From: Variovorax sp. OV329
GTDB lineage: Bacteria; Pseudomonadota; Gammaproteobacteria; Burkholderiales; Burkholderiaceae_C
Reading direction: 5' to 3'
Assembly: GCF_900114785.1 (NCBI RefSeq)
Contig: NZ_FOUG01000011.1
Location: 1 to 64,000, forward strand
Length of the DNA: 64,000 nucleotides
Shown one piece after another: positions 9,501 to 19,500 of the stretch (position 1 is its first letter; every line of letters begins with the position of its first letter). Below the pieces are notes generated by a model. It saw nothing but the letters and a program-made list of their open reading frames with translations. It was not told the DNA's origin and made no database searches. The position numbers were made by a program, and so were the translations under genes.

Positions 9501-10203
9501 GCTGCTGGCCAACATTGGGGCCTTTTCGGGAGCCATCAAGTCCTTCGAGAAGGAAGTGCGCCACTTCAACGAGCGTCTACAGCGCGGCTTAAGCAGCGTC
9601 AAGGGGTTCGAGCGGCTCTCCAGCCCTCGCCTGGACATCGTGACCAACTTTGAGGATCTTGGGTTCTACAAGAAGCTCTCCCGGATGGAGGAGATTGCGC
9701 GAGCTCATGCAGCGGAAGTCGGTCGCGACTACTCTCGCGAGCTGCCCCCCGAGGAAACCGCGCGTGCCTTGGGAGACTTCATGACCGTGCTCGGCTCGGA
9801 CGGCAACGTGGAAGTGAACTTGGCTCAGCACATCACGCTGAGCGGCAGCGTGATGGAGAACGGGAATCTCAAGCCTTTCAAGCGCGCCAGCGAGCTGGAG
9901 CACGTGTCCTCCGAAGGGTTGACCTCGATCGTACTGATCACGCTCATGACGGCGCTGCTCAACGTCGTTCGCGGCAATGATCCAATCGCCATCCCTTGGA
10001 TTACAGACGAAGTTGGAAAGTACGACCCAGGCAACTTCCGCGCACTGATGGAATGGCTGCGCGACAACCGCATTGATGTGGTCACTGCCTCTCCGGAACT
10101 CGGTCCCGTTCAGCACGCGATGTTTGCGCGTCGATATTTGTTTGAGGATCGGGGCCGCATCCGCGAATACGTCGCAAAAGCTACGGTCGGAGCTCCAGCA
10201 TGA
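6535..10203 (+). CDS. jetC: Wadjet-type SMC/MukB-like ATPase (JetC-like)
   Basis: A 1222-residue SMC-family ATPase of a plasmid-restricting condensin. The N-terminal head carries Walker A GENGVGKTT at 41-49. Long charged coiled coils fill roughly residues 250-1030, interrupted near 555-620 by a non-coiled segment that could be a hinge. The C-terminal head has SSEGLTSIVLITLM (signature-like) and PWITDEVGKYD as a Walker B equivalent, then VVTASPE. Wadjet condensins recognise circular DNA by loop extrusion and hand it to a Toprim nuclease for cleavage. The gene leads a four-gene operon and its TGA overlaps the next ATG by four bases. The class is secure from the set of neighbours; the Wadjet subtype is not determined. 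Confidence 0.85.
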   Translation: MTDSSSYQLHRMVLINAGSNMHVPSGRITAVDPRGGAAVLGENGVGKTTTLRILPLFFGHLPSQIVASGHGQEPMIRFVIPTDASAVAFEYQRGSDREEDRRLAVIRRRADDHDAPFYRIYRGGFRKDLFVHEGRFLSDEETQLKANDLGIVTTSKLNTAEYRSVILRTPAASKDKARLRAYSLDFSFGPRALDNLDRIVAAMVKKHISFVDIVQVAVGMVQHDLGQGGERAKLTFKQGREPIKRWLANREACGAAFKLLGQFTEMEDDLTDHRQAEARFRALRTDVNALIGAREREQGEVERALKSLIDKRDEEKEAEAKERAKLSAAAGSAAEAATQAKNAYEDAKTTAEFFELERAAHWDGQIDQLPTLKAEARSLQTQIDAAESLSAEATQHYARLADDERNAATIATRKLEQSKEEHRLSLDKVRQAIDASERQQIQEAEDVVQVQREALEAAREPLTEQRGAWLNQQSNPTASAAAVAALEEISSTLQRSTDGLDDVRRTSSDARQRHHDALHEFSAQEKAIDAARAQLEREDAALRQAQARFMPEPGTFLAALRSSPDDTWKRSLAKVVDADLLERGDLDPLLIDEGAASLYGWQVNTLAIATPAWADDEAAQRAVGEAALRQEAASAYVTQQQTRLQQIGGRLRDAELAVQTTSAALTVRTGQVEELKGQQEAARARVEQERQGCVAHAQAELGRLKSRLDDLKAQRQTLDQAHVREIKVVRERHEKDRQSARNRCDGQLQAIDASIGVFDTQLNVALEKLKEQLNEHLSAQGVDTKRLDGLRDQLRDLSTTVAELEDKVSLVHRYRKWKDAGGSTIVDALGAKAARAAEASRDAGGALNSFDAEALQRAQSFKLAYEERDKRLSDIADDLSILKGLDEAFGDYQASGASVIDLNTPAKQLKGRVRSAHEELNSLTTGIERRCGTLRQALTAKPSSVKDLVDATLEQIDSPDPITRAAALFNCYRLIGPQVANDVNMTLKTLLANIGAFSGAIKSFEKEVRHFNERLQRGLSSVKGFERLSSPRLDIVTNFEDLGFYKKLSRMEEIARAHAAEVGRDYSRELPPEETARALGDFMTVLGSDGNVEVNLAQHITLSGSVMENGNLKPFKRASELEHVSSEGLTSIVLITLMTALLNVVRGNDPIAIPWITDEVGKYDPGNFRALMEWLRDNRIDVVTASPELGPVQHAMFARRYLFEDRGRIREYVAKATVGAPA

Positions 10204-10871
10204 ATCTCCGCGTGGCACAACTGCTCCTCGCCGGGGAGTACATCTGTTCAATCCGCTATCCGGTGGAGCATGAGATCCTGCTCGACAACGAAGAGCAAGA
10301 AGAAGTGGGTCAATGGCTTTCGAAGATCAACATGCGCTTGGCGCGCGTTGGGGACGAAGGTGCGTTCTTCATGGCACCCTCGGTCATCAGTGCACGCGAA
10401 ATCACCCAGGTCAAAACCGAGCTGGTGAAGTTCCGTGACGAGTACGGCCCTGCTGTCCAGCTCTTGGACTTCATTCGCCAGACGGATGCAGGCGCAATCG
10501 GCCTGTCGCCTGGAGAGTACCTGTCCCTTTACCAACTCGAAAGCGCGGTGGCGCAATCCACCATGCTCGAAACCCAGCTCAAGGGATTGATCGGCGTCAT
10601 CAGCAACGCCGCACAGCGCAACACTAATCATGAGAACCTGCGCCGGCTGCTTGAGCATCTCGCCAAAGACGGCTACGTGCATCTAGTGAACAAGGATACG
10701 AGCACCTACCAGGTGACCGGTAAGATCGATCAGCTGTACGCAGTACTGCAGTTCCTTGACGAAAACAAGGTCATTCCTCGGTCGGAGGTCGACGACCAGG
10801 AGGGTGAAGACGAGAAGCCTGACTTGGTGGACGAGGCTCGGCGTCCTATCGATGAAGGAGACCTCGCGTGA
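10200..10871 (+). CDS. jetB: Condensin MukE-like subunit (JetB-like)
   Basis: A 223-residue protein, beginning MNLRVAQLLLAGEYIC, with predicted winged-helix segments (ENLRRLLEHLAKDGYVHLVNKD, then a YQVTGKIDQLYAVLQFL strand-helix) and a strongly acidic C-terminus. It has the size and composition of MukE/JetB subunits that bridge the kleisin and SMC heads. It overlaps the SMC gene and the following gene by four bases each (ATGA, GTGA). Assignment rests mainly on position between SMC-like and kleisin-like genes. Confidence 0.72.
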   Translation: MNLRVAQLLLAGEYICSIRYPVEHEILLDNEEQEEVGQWLSKINMRLARVGDEGAFFMAPSVISAREITQVKTELVKFRDEYGPAVQLLDFIRQTDAGAIGLSPGEYLSLYQLESAVAQSTMLETQLKGLIGVISNAAQRNTNHENLRRLLEHLAKDGYVHLVNKDTSTYQVTGKIDQLYAVLQFLDENKVIPRSEVDDQEGEDEKPDLVDEARRPIDEGDLA

Positions 10872-12121
10872 CGGAACGGGGCGACCAGATTCAGAAGCTC
10901 CTCGGGAGCCTCGCCAAGCACGCTGACCTCATTGCACAGGCATTTGACGGCGCCATATCAGGCGGCGACAAGCAGCGAAACGTCGGCATCGAGGCCTTGT
11001 TCGCGCTGAGCATCCTCACACCATTTGACGAGGACGAGTACCGCCTCAACCCACGCCTTCGGGAATTTCTGGCCGATTACTTCGCGAGCTACCAGGCGTT
11101 TCAAGCACTGCGACGCGTGACTGGCACCATGCGTCAGGCGCGCGAGCAATGGAGCGAACTGCGCAGGCTCAAGACTTCCGGCATCGCACGCGATGCCGCC
11201 CGGCTGCACGCGGCTTTCGATGAATCGGTGGTCGAGATCGCCTACTCCATCGAACACAATCTTTCGATGCTCCACTCATTGTTGTCGACTCAGTACGGCA
11301 ATGTAGATGACTTGAGTTCCAAGCTGAGCCAGAACCGGTACTACGCACGCCAAGTAGCGCAGTTTCTGGCCGACGTCGAGTCGATAGATGCCTTCGTCGA
11401 GCGCGTCGGCGACGAAGCGATTGCCAGCGGCATGCTGGAGGTGCGCCAGATGGTGTCGCGTCGCCTCGGCGCGAAGCGTTTTGCCTGGACGTCCCAGATC
11501 AAGGATGCCCAAGCGGTCATCAGCAAGCGCCTGTTCGAGGCCAAGCTCATGGAAGAGCGCCTCCAACGCCTATCTCGATTCGCCCTCTGGCTCACCCGGC
11601 ATCGCACGGTCGACGGATGGGAGTTGCCGGTTGATGAGAGGATCGATGCCGCGCTTGTCCGTCCGCAAGCCACCAAGGTCCGACCGCAACCGGATGTGAG
11701 CGACACCGACCCGGTCGTTTGGGATGCCATGATCGCGGCCGCTAGCCGCGTGCCGCCCAAGGCCGCCACCAAGCACCAGGGGCCGGTCGCTGGCCCGCAG
11801 ATGATGCTAGATGGCGACGAAGAGCCTGTGGCGGAGGTCCTTACGCCTGAACAGATCGCTGTAGAGCGCTTGGCTGCCGAAGTGTGTCGCAGCGATATGC
11901 CGACCTCCCTTCTGGCCTGGAAGGCCGATCAATCGGAGCTGAGCCACCTGTCGGATGAAACCTGGCTCATGTTCTCGTCGATGCAACTCAAGGGCATGAA
12001 ATACCAGGTCGACTTCATGTCGGAGCTTGGGTTGGAAGCCTTCCCGATCAACGATGCGTTCTTTGACATTCATGTGAGGCGCCCGCATTCGCTCGCTGCG
12101 CCGACCCCCCTGCCCGCCTGA
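10868..12121 (+). CDS. jetA: Condensin kleisin-like subunit (JetA/MukF-like)
   Basis: A 417-residue mostly helical protein starting at GTG in a GTGA overlap with the MukE-like gene. The N-terminal part (FDEDEYRLNPRLREFLADYF) resembles the winged-helix start of MukF-type kleisins. A long helical middle and a C-terminal globular segment (ETWLMFSSMQLKGMKYQVDFMSELG) follow an acidic linker near residue 310. In Wadjet this subunit holds the two SMC heads together. Motifs are weak in this family, so the call leans on operon context. Confidence 0.7.
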   Translation: MTERGDQIQKLLGSLAKHADLIAQAFDGAISGGDKQRNVGIEALFALSILTPFDEDEYRLNPRLREFLADYFASYQAFQALRRVTGTMRQAREQWSELRRLKTSGIARDAARLHAAFDESVVEIAYSIEHNLSMLHSLLSTQYGNVDDLSSKLSQNRYYARQVAQFLADVESIDAFVERVGDEAIASGMLEVRQMVSRRLGAKRFAWTSQIKDAQAVISKRLFEAKLMEERLQRLSRFALWLTRHRTVDGWELPVDERIDAALVRPQATKVRPQPDVSDTDPVVWDAMIAAASRVPPKAATKHQGPVAGPQMMLDGDEEPVAEVLTPEQIAVERLAAEVCRSDMPTSLLAWKADQSELSHLSDETWLMFSSMQLKGMKYQVDFMSELGLEAFPINDAFFDIHVRRPHSLAAPTPLPA

Positions 12122-12996
12122 TGACCTTTTCCACCCCGGAAATCCTCTATCTGCAGCGCCTGGTGCATGCGGGGCCCGGCCGGCGCCGTGCCGGCGACGC
12201 TGCCCGCCTCTTTTGCGAGCATTTCAGTCTCGGCACCCTCATCGGAAGTTGGATTGAGTACCGAGCTGATCACATCGAGTCCGCGCGTCAGCTCCTTCGC
12301 GCCAATGACCTGCCGATCACACCAATGTCGTCCGACGCGAGTCGCGCGGACGTGGCGGCGTTTGGCGGTCTTTCGGAAAAGGCGCTAAGCACTGCACCAC
12401 ACGCGAATTCGGTGGCCATCCGCTGCATCGGACATTGCAGCTTGGACGGCGCGCCGCTGCACACGCCCCAAGGAACATACCTTGTGGTGAAGGGGGACGT
12501 CGCTGCACGGATCGCCTGCCAGCGACTGATGCTCGTCGAGAACCTAGAGACGTTCCGGGAGTTGGAGCTATACCGATGGATCGACTACGAAGGCCTTTCT
12601 GTCCTGGTCATCTACCGCGGTGATGGCCACCTCACTCCTTCGGCGCCGCGCGGGTGCATCCTCGGACGACAGGAGCCGATCTGGGTTTTTGTGGACTTCG
12701 ATCCCGCTGGGCTAGTCATCGCAAATGGTCTGCCCTCCGACAGGGTGCAGCGGCTTGTGCTTCCCGACATGGCATGGTTGGCTGAGGCAGCGACGACGAG
12801 CGTGGGACGCGCGTTGTACGCGGCTCAAGAGTCGAAGGCTCGCGGTACTCTAGGCAAGGCTTCGAATCCAGAAATTGCGCGCGCCTGGCGCGAGGTTCAG
12901 CGACTCGAAGGTGCGGTGACGCAAGAGCGTATGCGCTGGGCGCCTGTACCGCCGCATCACAGTCAACTACTTCCATCGGGGCGCTTGGGCCAGTAG
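12121..12996 (+). CDS. jetD: Toprim nuclease subunit (JetD-like)
   Basis: A 291-residue protein with the Toprim arrangement of the Wadjet nuclease: a conserved glutamate in LMLVENLETF (E140), a hydrophobic strand LSVLVIYRGDG (159-169), and the acidic pair VDFDPAG (D192, D194). The N-terminal 100 residues are probably the DNA-binding arm. The ATG overlaps the previous stop by one base. JetD introduces the cut that destroys circular plasmids once condensin has stalled. It is somewhat shorter than many JetD proteins, and no DUF2220-like C-terminus could be recognised by eye. Confidence 0.75.
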   Translation: MTFSTPEILYLQRLVHAGPGRRRAGDAARLFCEHFSLGTLIGSWIEYRADHIESARQLLRANDLPITPMSSDASRADVAAFGGLSEKALSTAPHANSVAIRCIGHCSLDGAPLHTPQGTYLVVKGDVAARIACQRLMLVENLETFRELELYRWIDYEGLSVLVIYRGDGHLTPSAPRGCILGRQEPIWVFVDFDPAGLVIANGLPSDRVQRLVLPDMAWLAEAATTSVGRALYAAQESKARGTLGKASNPEIARAWREVQRLEGAVTQERMRWAPVPPHHSQLLPSGRLGQ

Positions 12997-13573
12997 CCCT
13001 GCTAGCGCCGAGTGGGGTTTCGACCCTAGTAGGCCGTATTGGGGGCACTCCCGCAATGGAGCAAGCGCTTTCGTTCTTGACACTGCATGTATCGTCAAAA
13101 ATGCGGAACGATTTCACGCTCGGAGCGAGGAGTTGTGTGTTCAATCGCTCGTCTGTCACCTTTGTCACGCGCCGAATGAAGACCCTTAGTTAACAATTGA
13201 GGTACAGGCTGCATGCTCACTCGTCAAACTGTGAGGACGCAGCGTGAAGCATATTGTTGGTCTTCAATTTGCTCTGCCGGCATGGTCGTCGACCTCGCCC
13301 TGTTGGAGTGAGGCAGGCCCACTTCTCGGAAACAAAGCTGGTGGCCGCTTGGCTGCCATCGGTCAGAAGTTTGTCTTGATTGCAGCGCTCCGCACTTCGC
13401 GCACAGGCAGGCAGCTTCGACTACTCATCGCATGCCCCGCTCGCGCATGTCGCCCGACATCTCGGCGGCAAAAATTTCGTGGGCCAGATATAGAGCCTGC
13501 AGCATCGGGGAATGCATTGCGCAACATCTCTCGGGCTACCGCTATGCATCTTTCATTTTCGCAAGGGGCCTGA
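12997..13573. other. Intergenic region between two defence genes
   Basis: 577 bases with no persuasive gene. A TTGACA at about 13077 could be a -35 element but no good -10 follows at the expected spacing. An AAGGGG ribosome site (about 13563) lies just ahead of the next gene. The gap suggests the helicase gene has its own promoter. Confidence 0.35.
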
Positions 13574-16500
13574 ATGCCAGAAGTCGAATCGACATCCAAC
13601 GACATTTCTCCAATCGTTGCCAATCGCGAAGCGCGCATCGTTTTGGAAGCAGCGCTCGTCAACAAGCTGAACCTGGCAGATTTTCAGAACTCGGTGCCGA
13701 TGCTCAAGGAGCTACGCATCATCAACGGAACTGAAGAAGTCCTGCAAGAAGTTGATCTGCGGATCGAAGCAATACCTGCCTTCCTCAAACCGAAGGCATG
13801 GCACGTTGAGTCCGTCGCTAAGAATGACAGTTGTCGAATTGCAGATCTCGATGTCCAACTTGACGGTCCGTTCCTTACGCGCCTGACTGAGGCAGAGCAG
13901 GCGACCGTCAAGCTCAGCCTGAGGCTCCGTGCAGATCCAGAGGTTGAACTTGCAAGCCTGGAACGCCACGTGGATCTGCTTCCTCGAAATCAGTGGGGCG
14001 GGCTATCCCACTTGCCAGATCTCGTTGCAGCATTCGTGCAGCCTAACGATCCGGCTGTCGAACGCTTGCTCAAGCAGACGGCAGAGATACTTAGGAAGAA
14101 TGGGAAGAAGCCCGCCCTCGACGGATACACGGGCGGCAGCAAGCGTGCTTGGGAGCTTGCGTCTGGGATTTGGAGTGCCAGTGCTCAACTCGGCCTTGAC
14201 TATGCACTTCCTCCCGCAAGTTTCGAGCATGCGGGGCAGAAGGTTCGAGGTGCCGGTCAGATCGTGGAATCTGGACTGGCCACATGCCTGGACCTCGCAT
14301 TGATGTTCTGTTCCGCGCTGGAGCAGGCGGGCCTCAATCCGATTCTAGTGTTTACGAAGGGGCATGCGTTCGCAGGCGTCTGGCTCAAGGCGGACCAGTT
14401 TTCCACGACTGTTGTGGACGACGTGACTGCATTGCGAAAGCGAATCAAGCTGAAGGAACTGGTTGTTTTCGAGACCACGTTCATCACGCAACGGCCCAGT
14501 CCTAGCTTTACCTACGCGACGCAGCGCGGCGCAGAACAGGTCGGCGAAGCTGTCGAGGAATCGTTCGAACTGGTCGTGGATATTCGGCGCGCGCGGATGC
14601 AGCGCATCAAGCCGCTCGCAAGCGCTGAGACGGTGGTCGTGCAGCCCGCCGTCGATCAGGTGGCGGTTGGAGCCGAGCTGACGTTCGACGAGGCTCCCGA
14701 TCTTCCTGACGAAGGCCAAGAAGTCGAGACCGATTCCGCTGCGTTGAACCCAAAGGATCGCCTTGCTCGCTGGCAGCGAAAGCTCCTGGATTTGTCACTC
14801 CGGAATAACCTGCTGAACTTCAAGGCCGGAAAGAAGGCGCTAAAGCTTGAGGCACCTGACGCCAGTCTGCTAGAGGACGCTCTTGCTGAAGGGCAGATCC
14901 TCAAGATCCTGCCACGCCCGGACCTCATGGACGGGGCAGACCCCCGCAGCCAAGCAATCTACGAGAGCAGAGAGCGAGAGGATGTCCGCCGCACGCACGC
15001 ATTGGATGCCTTGCGGCGCAAGGAAGTGTTCGTTGGCGTTCCCAAGGATGAGCTAGAGGCACGACTGGTGGAGCTCTTCCGTACGGCACGTACGACGATG
15101 CAGGAAGGCGGTTCGAACACGCTATACCTCGCACTTGGATTCTTGTCTTGGACAAGGGAAGAGAAGTCCGAACAGAAGTACCGTGCGCCGTTGATCCTTG
15201 TTCCCGTCACGCTGAGCCGCAAGAGCGCTCGCTCAGGATTCACGCTGGCGATTCATGACGACGAACCGCGCTTCAATCCCACCCTCATCGAGATGCTGAG
15301 GCAGGACTTCCATCTAAACCTGGGCGTGTCGGACAGCGCATTGCCGATGGACGATCGCGGCCTGGATGTGCAGTCAGTATGGAGGGCCGTATCAAGCGCC
15401 ATCAAGGACATCAAGGGATGGGAGGTATCCGAAGAAGTGATCCTCTCGATGTTCTCGTTCGCGAAGTACTTGATGTGGAAAGACTTGACGGAGCGCACCG
15501 ACCAACTCCGCCAGAACGCAGTTGTTCGCCATCTAATCGACTCGCCAAGGGACAATTACCCATCTGGCGTTGCGTTTCCAAGCCCCCGCGAACTGGACCG
15601 CGAGTTTGGCCCGGAACAGACTTTTTGCCCCTTGCCGGCCGATTCGTCGCAGTTGTCCGCGGTCATGGCTGCAGTGCGTGGGAAGGATTTCGTCCTCATT
15701 GGACCGCCTGGCACCGGCAAGAGCCAAACGATCGCAAACCTGATCGCCCAATGCCTTGCGGAAGGCAAACGGGTACTGTTCGTCTCTGAAAAGATTGCGG
15801 CGCTGGACGTGGTGTATCGGCGTCTGCGCGAGGTCAAGCTCGGCGAGTTCTGTCTTGAGCTTCACTCAAGCAAAGCCCGGAAGCTCGACGTGCTTGCGCA
15901 GCTGAAGAACTCCTGGGAGGCCAAAGGAGACGTCGATCCCGAGGTCTGGCGTGCGGAGGCGCGACGATTGAAGGCGGTGCGCGACGAACTCAATAGCTAC
16001 GTAGAACGATTGCACTTCCGTTTTGCGAACGGGATGACCATCTACGAGGCCATCGGACGCGTCGTCGACGGCGAGGCGATTCCACGGCTTGGTCTTTCTT
16101 GGAGCGTGGCGAATGCGCACGATGCTACGACCATGGACCTGATGAGAAGCGTCGCCGAGCGCTTGGACGTGAATGCCAATGCGGTGGGCTACGACGGAAC
16201 GCTCAAGAATCCCTTGGCTGATGTCGGACACAGCGAGTGGTCGCCAAAGCTGCAGCAAGACCTAGTGCGCGCCGCTCACGATGTGCTGCCCGCGGCTCAC
16301 GCCTTGACATCGGCCTACGAACGCTTCACCACGGCTTGCGGCTTTCCGCCGCTCTCGTCTACGCGCACCGTGCGAGGTGGGATGGGCGTGCTCGCACGGG
16401 CGCTTCCTGGCGCTGCGGGCCGTGACTGGAGTTTTGCAGTTCGGTCGGACGCCCGGAGGACTGCCGAGCGACTTCGGCTTGGCATAGACCTCATCGCGCA

Positions 16501-19500
16501 GCACCGTCAGCTCTCATCGGCCCTGTCCGCACCTTGGTCGCCATCGATCGTGGCATCTTGCAAGCGCGGGATGACGCTTATCGAGCAGCGTCGCGCTCTG
16601 TACGCGCGGATTGGCAAGCCATGGACAGATGATGTCGTGAGTGAACTTCGAGGCGGCCTGAAGCTCCTCGATGAGCTCGCGAAGGCTACCGACCAACTCT
16701 CGGTTCGCTACGGAGAACAAATCGAGCACTTGAACGTGTCGCAACTGCAGCGCGAATTTGCCAAGGCTGAAAAAGCTGTCTGGCCAGTATCCTTCGTCGG
16801 CAAGCGGAAGGTGAGGCAAGCGCTCGAGAGCTGTGTCACAGGAGAAGGCGAGCCTGATGTGGCGGCTGATCTGCGTCATTGGATCCGAATCCGCTCCTTG
16901 AGAGCGGAGGCAGAAGCGTTGCAAATTGGTCCGGCGGTCGAAGGAGTTTGGGCCGGCCTGAAGACGCGATCGGAGTTTGTGCAAGCCGCACTCAAGTTCC
17001 AGAGCGAGCTTGAGGCAGCCAAGAGCGGCCGTCAGTGGAATGACGCCGGTCTCGATGCGGTCGCGAACGGCCGGTGCGGTGTGCGACTCGAGGACGAGCT
17101 GAAGAATCTCCGTACCCTTCGCGCCTTGGATGAGGAGATCGCGTCCCTGGAAGGTTTGTCAGCGCCGACATCATCTCTCTGGTCGGGCCTCGCAACGGAC
17201 GTTGGCAATCTGGCCGCTGCATTGGATTTCAATGCAGCGCTCGATCGCGTGCGTACCTCTGGTGCTCTGGCGGACGCACACGAGCTCGTCGCGGCAGGCG
17301 TGTGCGGACACGCAATGGCTGCGGACCTGCAGGCTTTGCAGCGACGCGCTTCGATCGAGCTGAGTCTGACCGAACTGACGGAACTGAAGGTGGCGACCTG
17401 CGGGCTCTGGGACGGGCTGGACACCAAGACTGACGAATGCGACAAGGCACTTCGGTTTCATGCCTCGGTCAGCACGGCAATCGCCAATTTGGCATCGGGG
17501 CCCGAGGACGCCGACGCCGTCGCGGCTTCGCTTGCGCGACTTCTCGCAGGGAAGAGCACCCTCCTCGAGCCTTCAGGGGAGGTTCATTTGGCTGCGCAAA
17601 GGTACCTGAGTGACTGGCTTGCGCTGCAACCCAAGATTGATCAACTCGGCGCTGCCGGAGCGTTCTCAGAGCCATCGAAGGCGCACTTCAGTGAGATCTC
17701 GCTGAACGATCTCATTGATCGCTGCAACGAGATCATTCGAGCAGAACCCCGACTTAACGCGTGGTGCGCTTGGCGCAAGGTGCGCGACCAGGCATCGCGG
17801 CTCGGGTTGTCGGGGGTCGTCGCTGGCATCGAAAACGGTGCGGTAAAGCCGGGCACGGTGTTGGAAGCGTTTGAAACCAACTACAGCCGCTGGTGGTTGA
17901 ATGCGGTGGTCGACAACGAACCGGTGATCCGAACGTTCGTCGCAGCCGAGCACGAGAAGCGGATCGGAGATTTCCGGGCCTTGGAGGCTCGACACACGGA
18001 TCTGACGCGGGCCTGGATCCGAGCGAGCCTGTGCGCAGACCTGCCGAAGCAAGACACCGTGACGCGAGGTTCGGAATGGGGGCTGCTGCGCCATGAGATG
18101 GCGAAGAAGACGAAGCATCTACCCCTGCGTGAACTGATGTCGAGCATTCCAACGGCCCTGACGAAGCTCACGCCGTGCCTGCTGATGAGCCCGCTGTCAA
18201 TTGCTCAGTACCTCAGCGCAGACGCCAACACCTTCGATGTCGTCGTATTTGACGAAGCATCGCAAATTCCCGTCTGGGACGCCGTGGGTGCTATCGCACG
18301 CGGCAAGCAGGTGGTGATGGTGGGTGACCCGAAGCAACTGCCTCCGACGAGCTTCTTTGATCGCGCCGAATCGTCGAGCGACGATGAGGAGGAGGAGGGT
18401 GACCTGGAGAGCATTCTGGATGAATGCATGGGCGCTAACCTGCCCACCATGAACCTTTCCTGGCACTACCGTAGCCGCCATGAGAGTCTGATCGCGTTCT
18501 CAAACCACCGCTACTACGGTGGCTCCTTGGTGACATTCCCGGCCCCGGTGACGGTCGATCGAGCTGTCAGTTTCCACTATGTTGCTGGTGCTTACGAGAA
18601 GGGTGGAGCTCGGATCAACAAGGCTGAGGCTAAAGCCGTGGTCGCGGACATCGTCGCAAAGCTGCGGGACCCGGGTTTCCGGCAGTCGGGTCGCACGATC
18701 GGCGTAGTGACGTTCAACTCCGAACAGCAAGCCCTCATTGAGGATCTACTGGACGAGGAAAGGCGCAGCGACCCATCGCTGGAGCCGTACTTTGCTGAGC
18801 TGGAGCTCGAGCCCCTCTTCGTGAAGAACCTCGAGAGCGTTCAAGGCGACGAGCGGGACATCATGTACTTCTCGATCACCTACGGACCCGACCTCTCCGG
18901 TTCGGTTTCCATGAACTTCGGCCCCATGAATCGGGAGGGTGGTGAACGCCGACTCAATGTTGCGATCACGCGCGCCCGCCAGGAGCTTCGTGTGTTCTCA
19001 AGCCTCAAGGCGGAGAAGATGGATCTCGCGCGTACACAAGCTCGCGGCGTACGGGACCTCAAGCATTTCTTGGAGTTTGCGGAGCGCGGCACCAAGGCGT
19101 TGGCCGAGGCGACCAGTGGGAGTCTCGGGGGCTTCGAAAGCCCGTTCGAAGAAGCGGTAGCCACGGCGCTTGCCAGCAAGGGTTGGGAGCTTCACACGCA
19201 GATCGGTGCGTCGTCGTTTCGCGTCGATCTTGCCGTCGTCCATCCAGATGCAAGAGGCACGTACTTGACTGGCGTGGAGTGTGATGGCGCGACTTACCAC
19301 AGGTCTGCGACGGCACGCGATCGCGACATGCTACGCGAACAGGTGCTGAGAGGGCTCGGTTGGGAGATCGTACGGGTCTGGTCCACTGACTGGTGGGTGG
19401 ATCGGGCCAGCACGTTGGAGAAGTTGGACATCAAGCTGAACGACCTGCTCGCCCGTAGTAGAGCGGCGCGTGCGGAAGCCGCAGAAAGGGAAGCGGCGCG

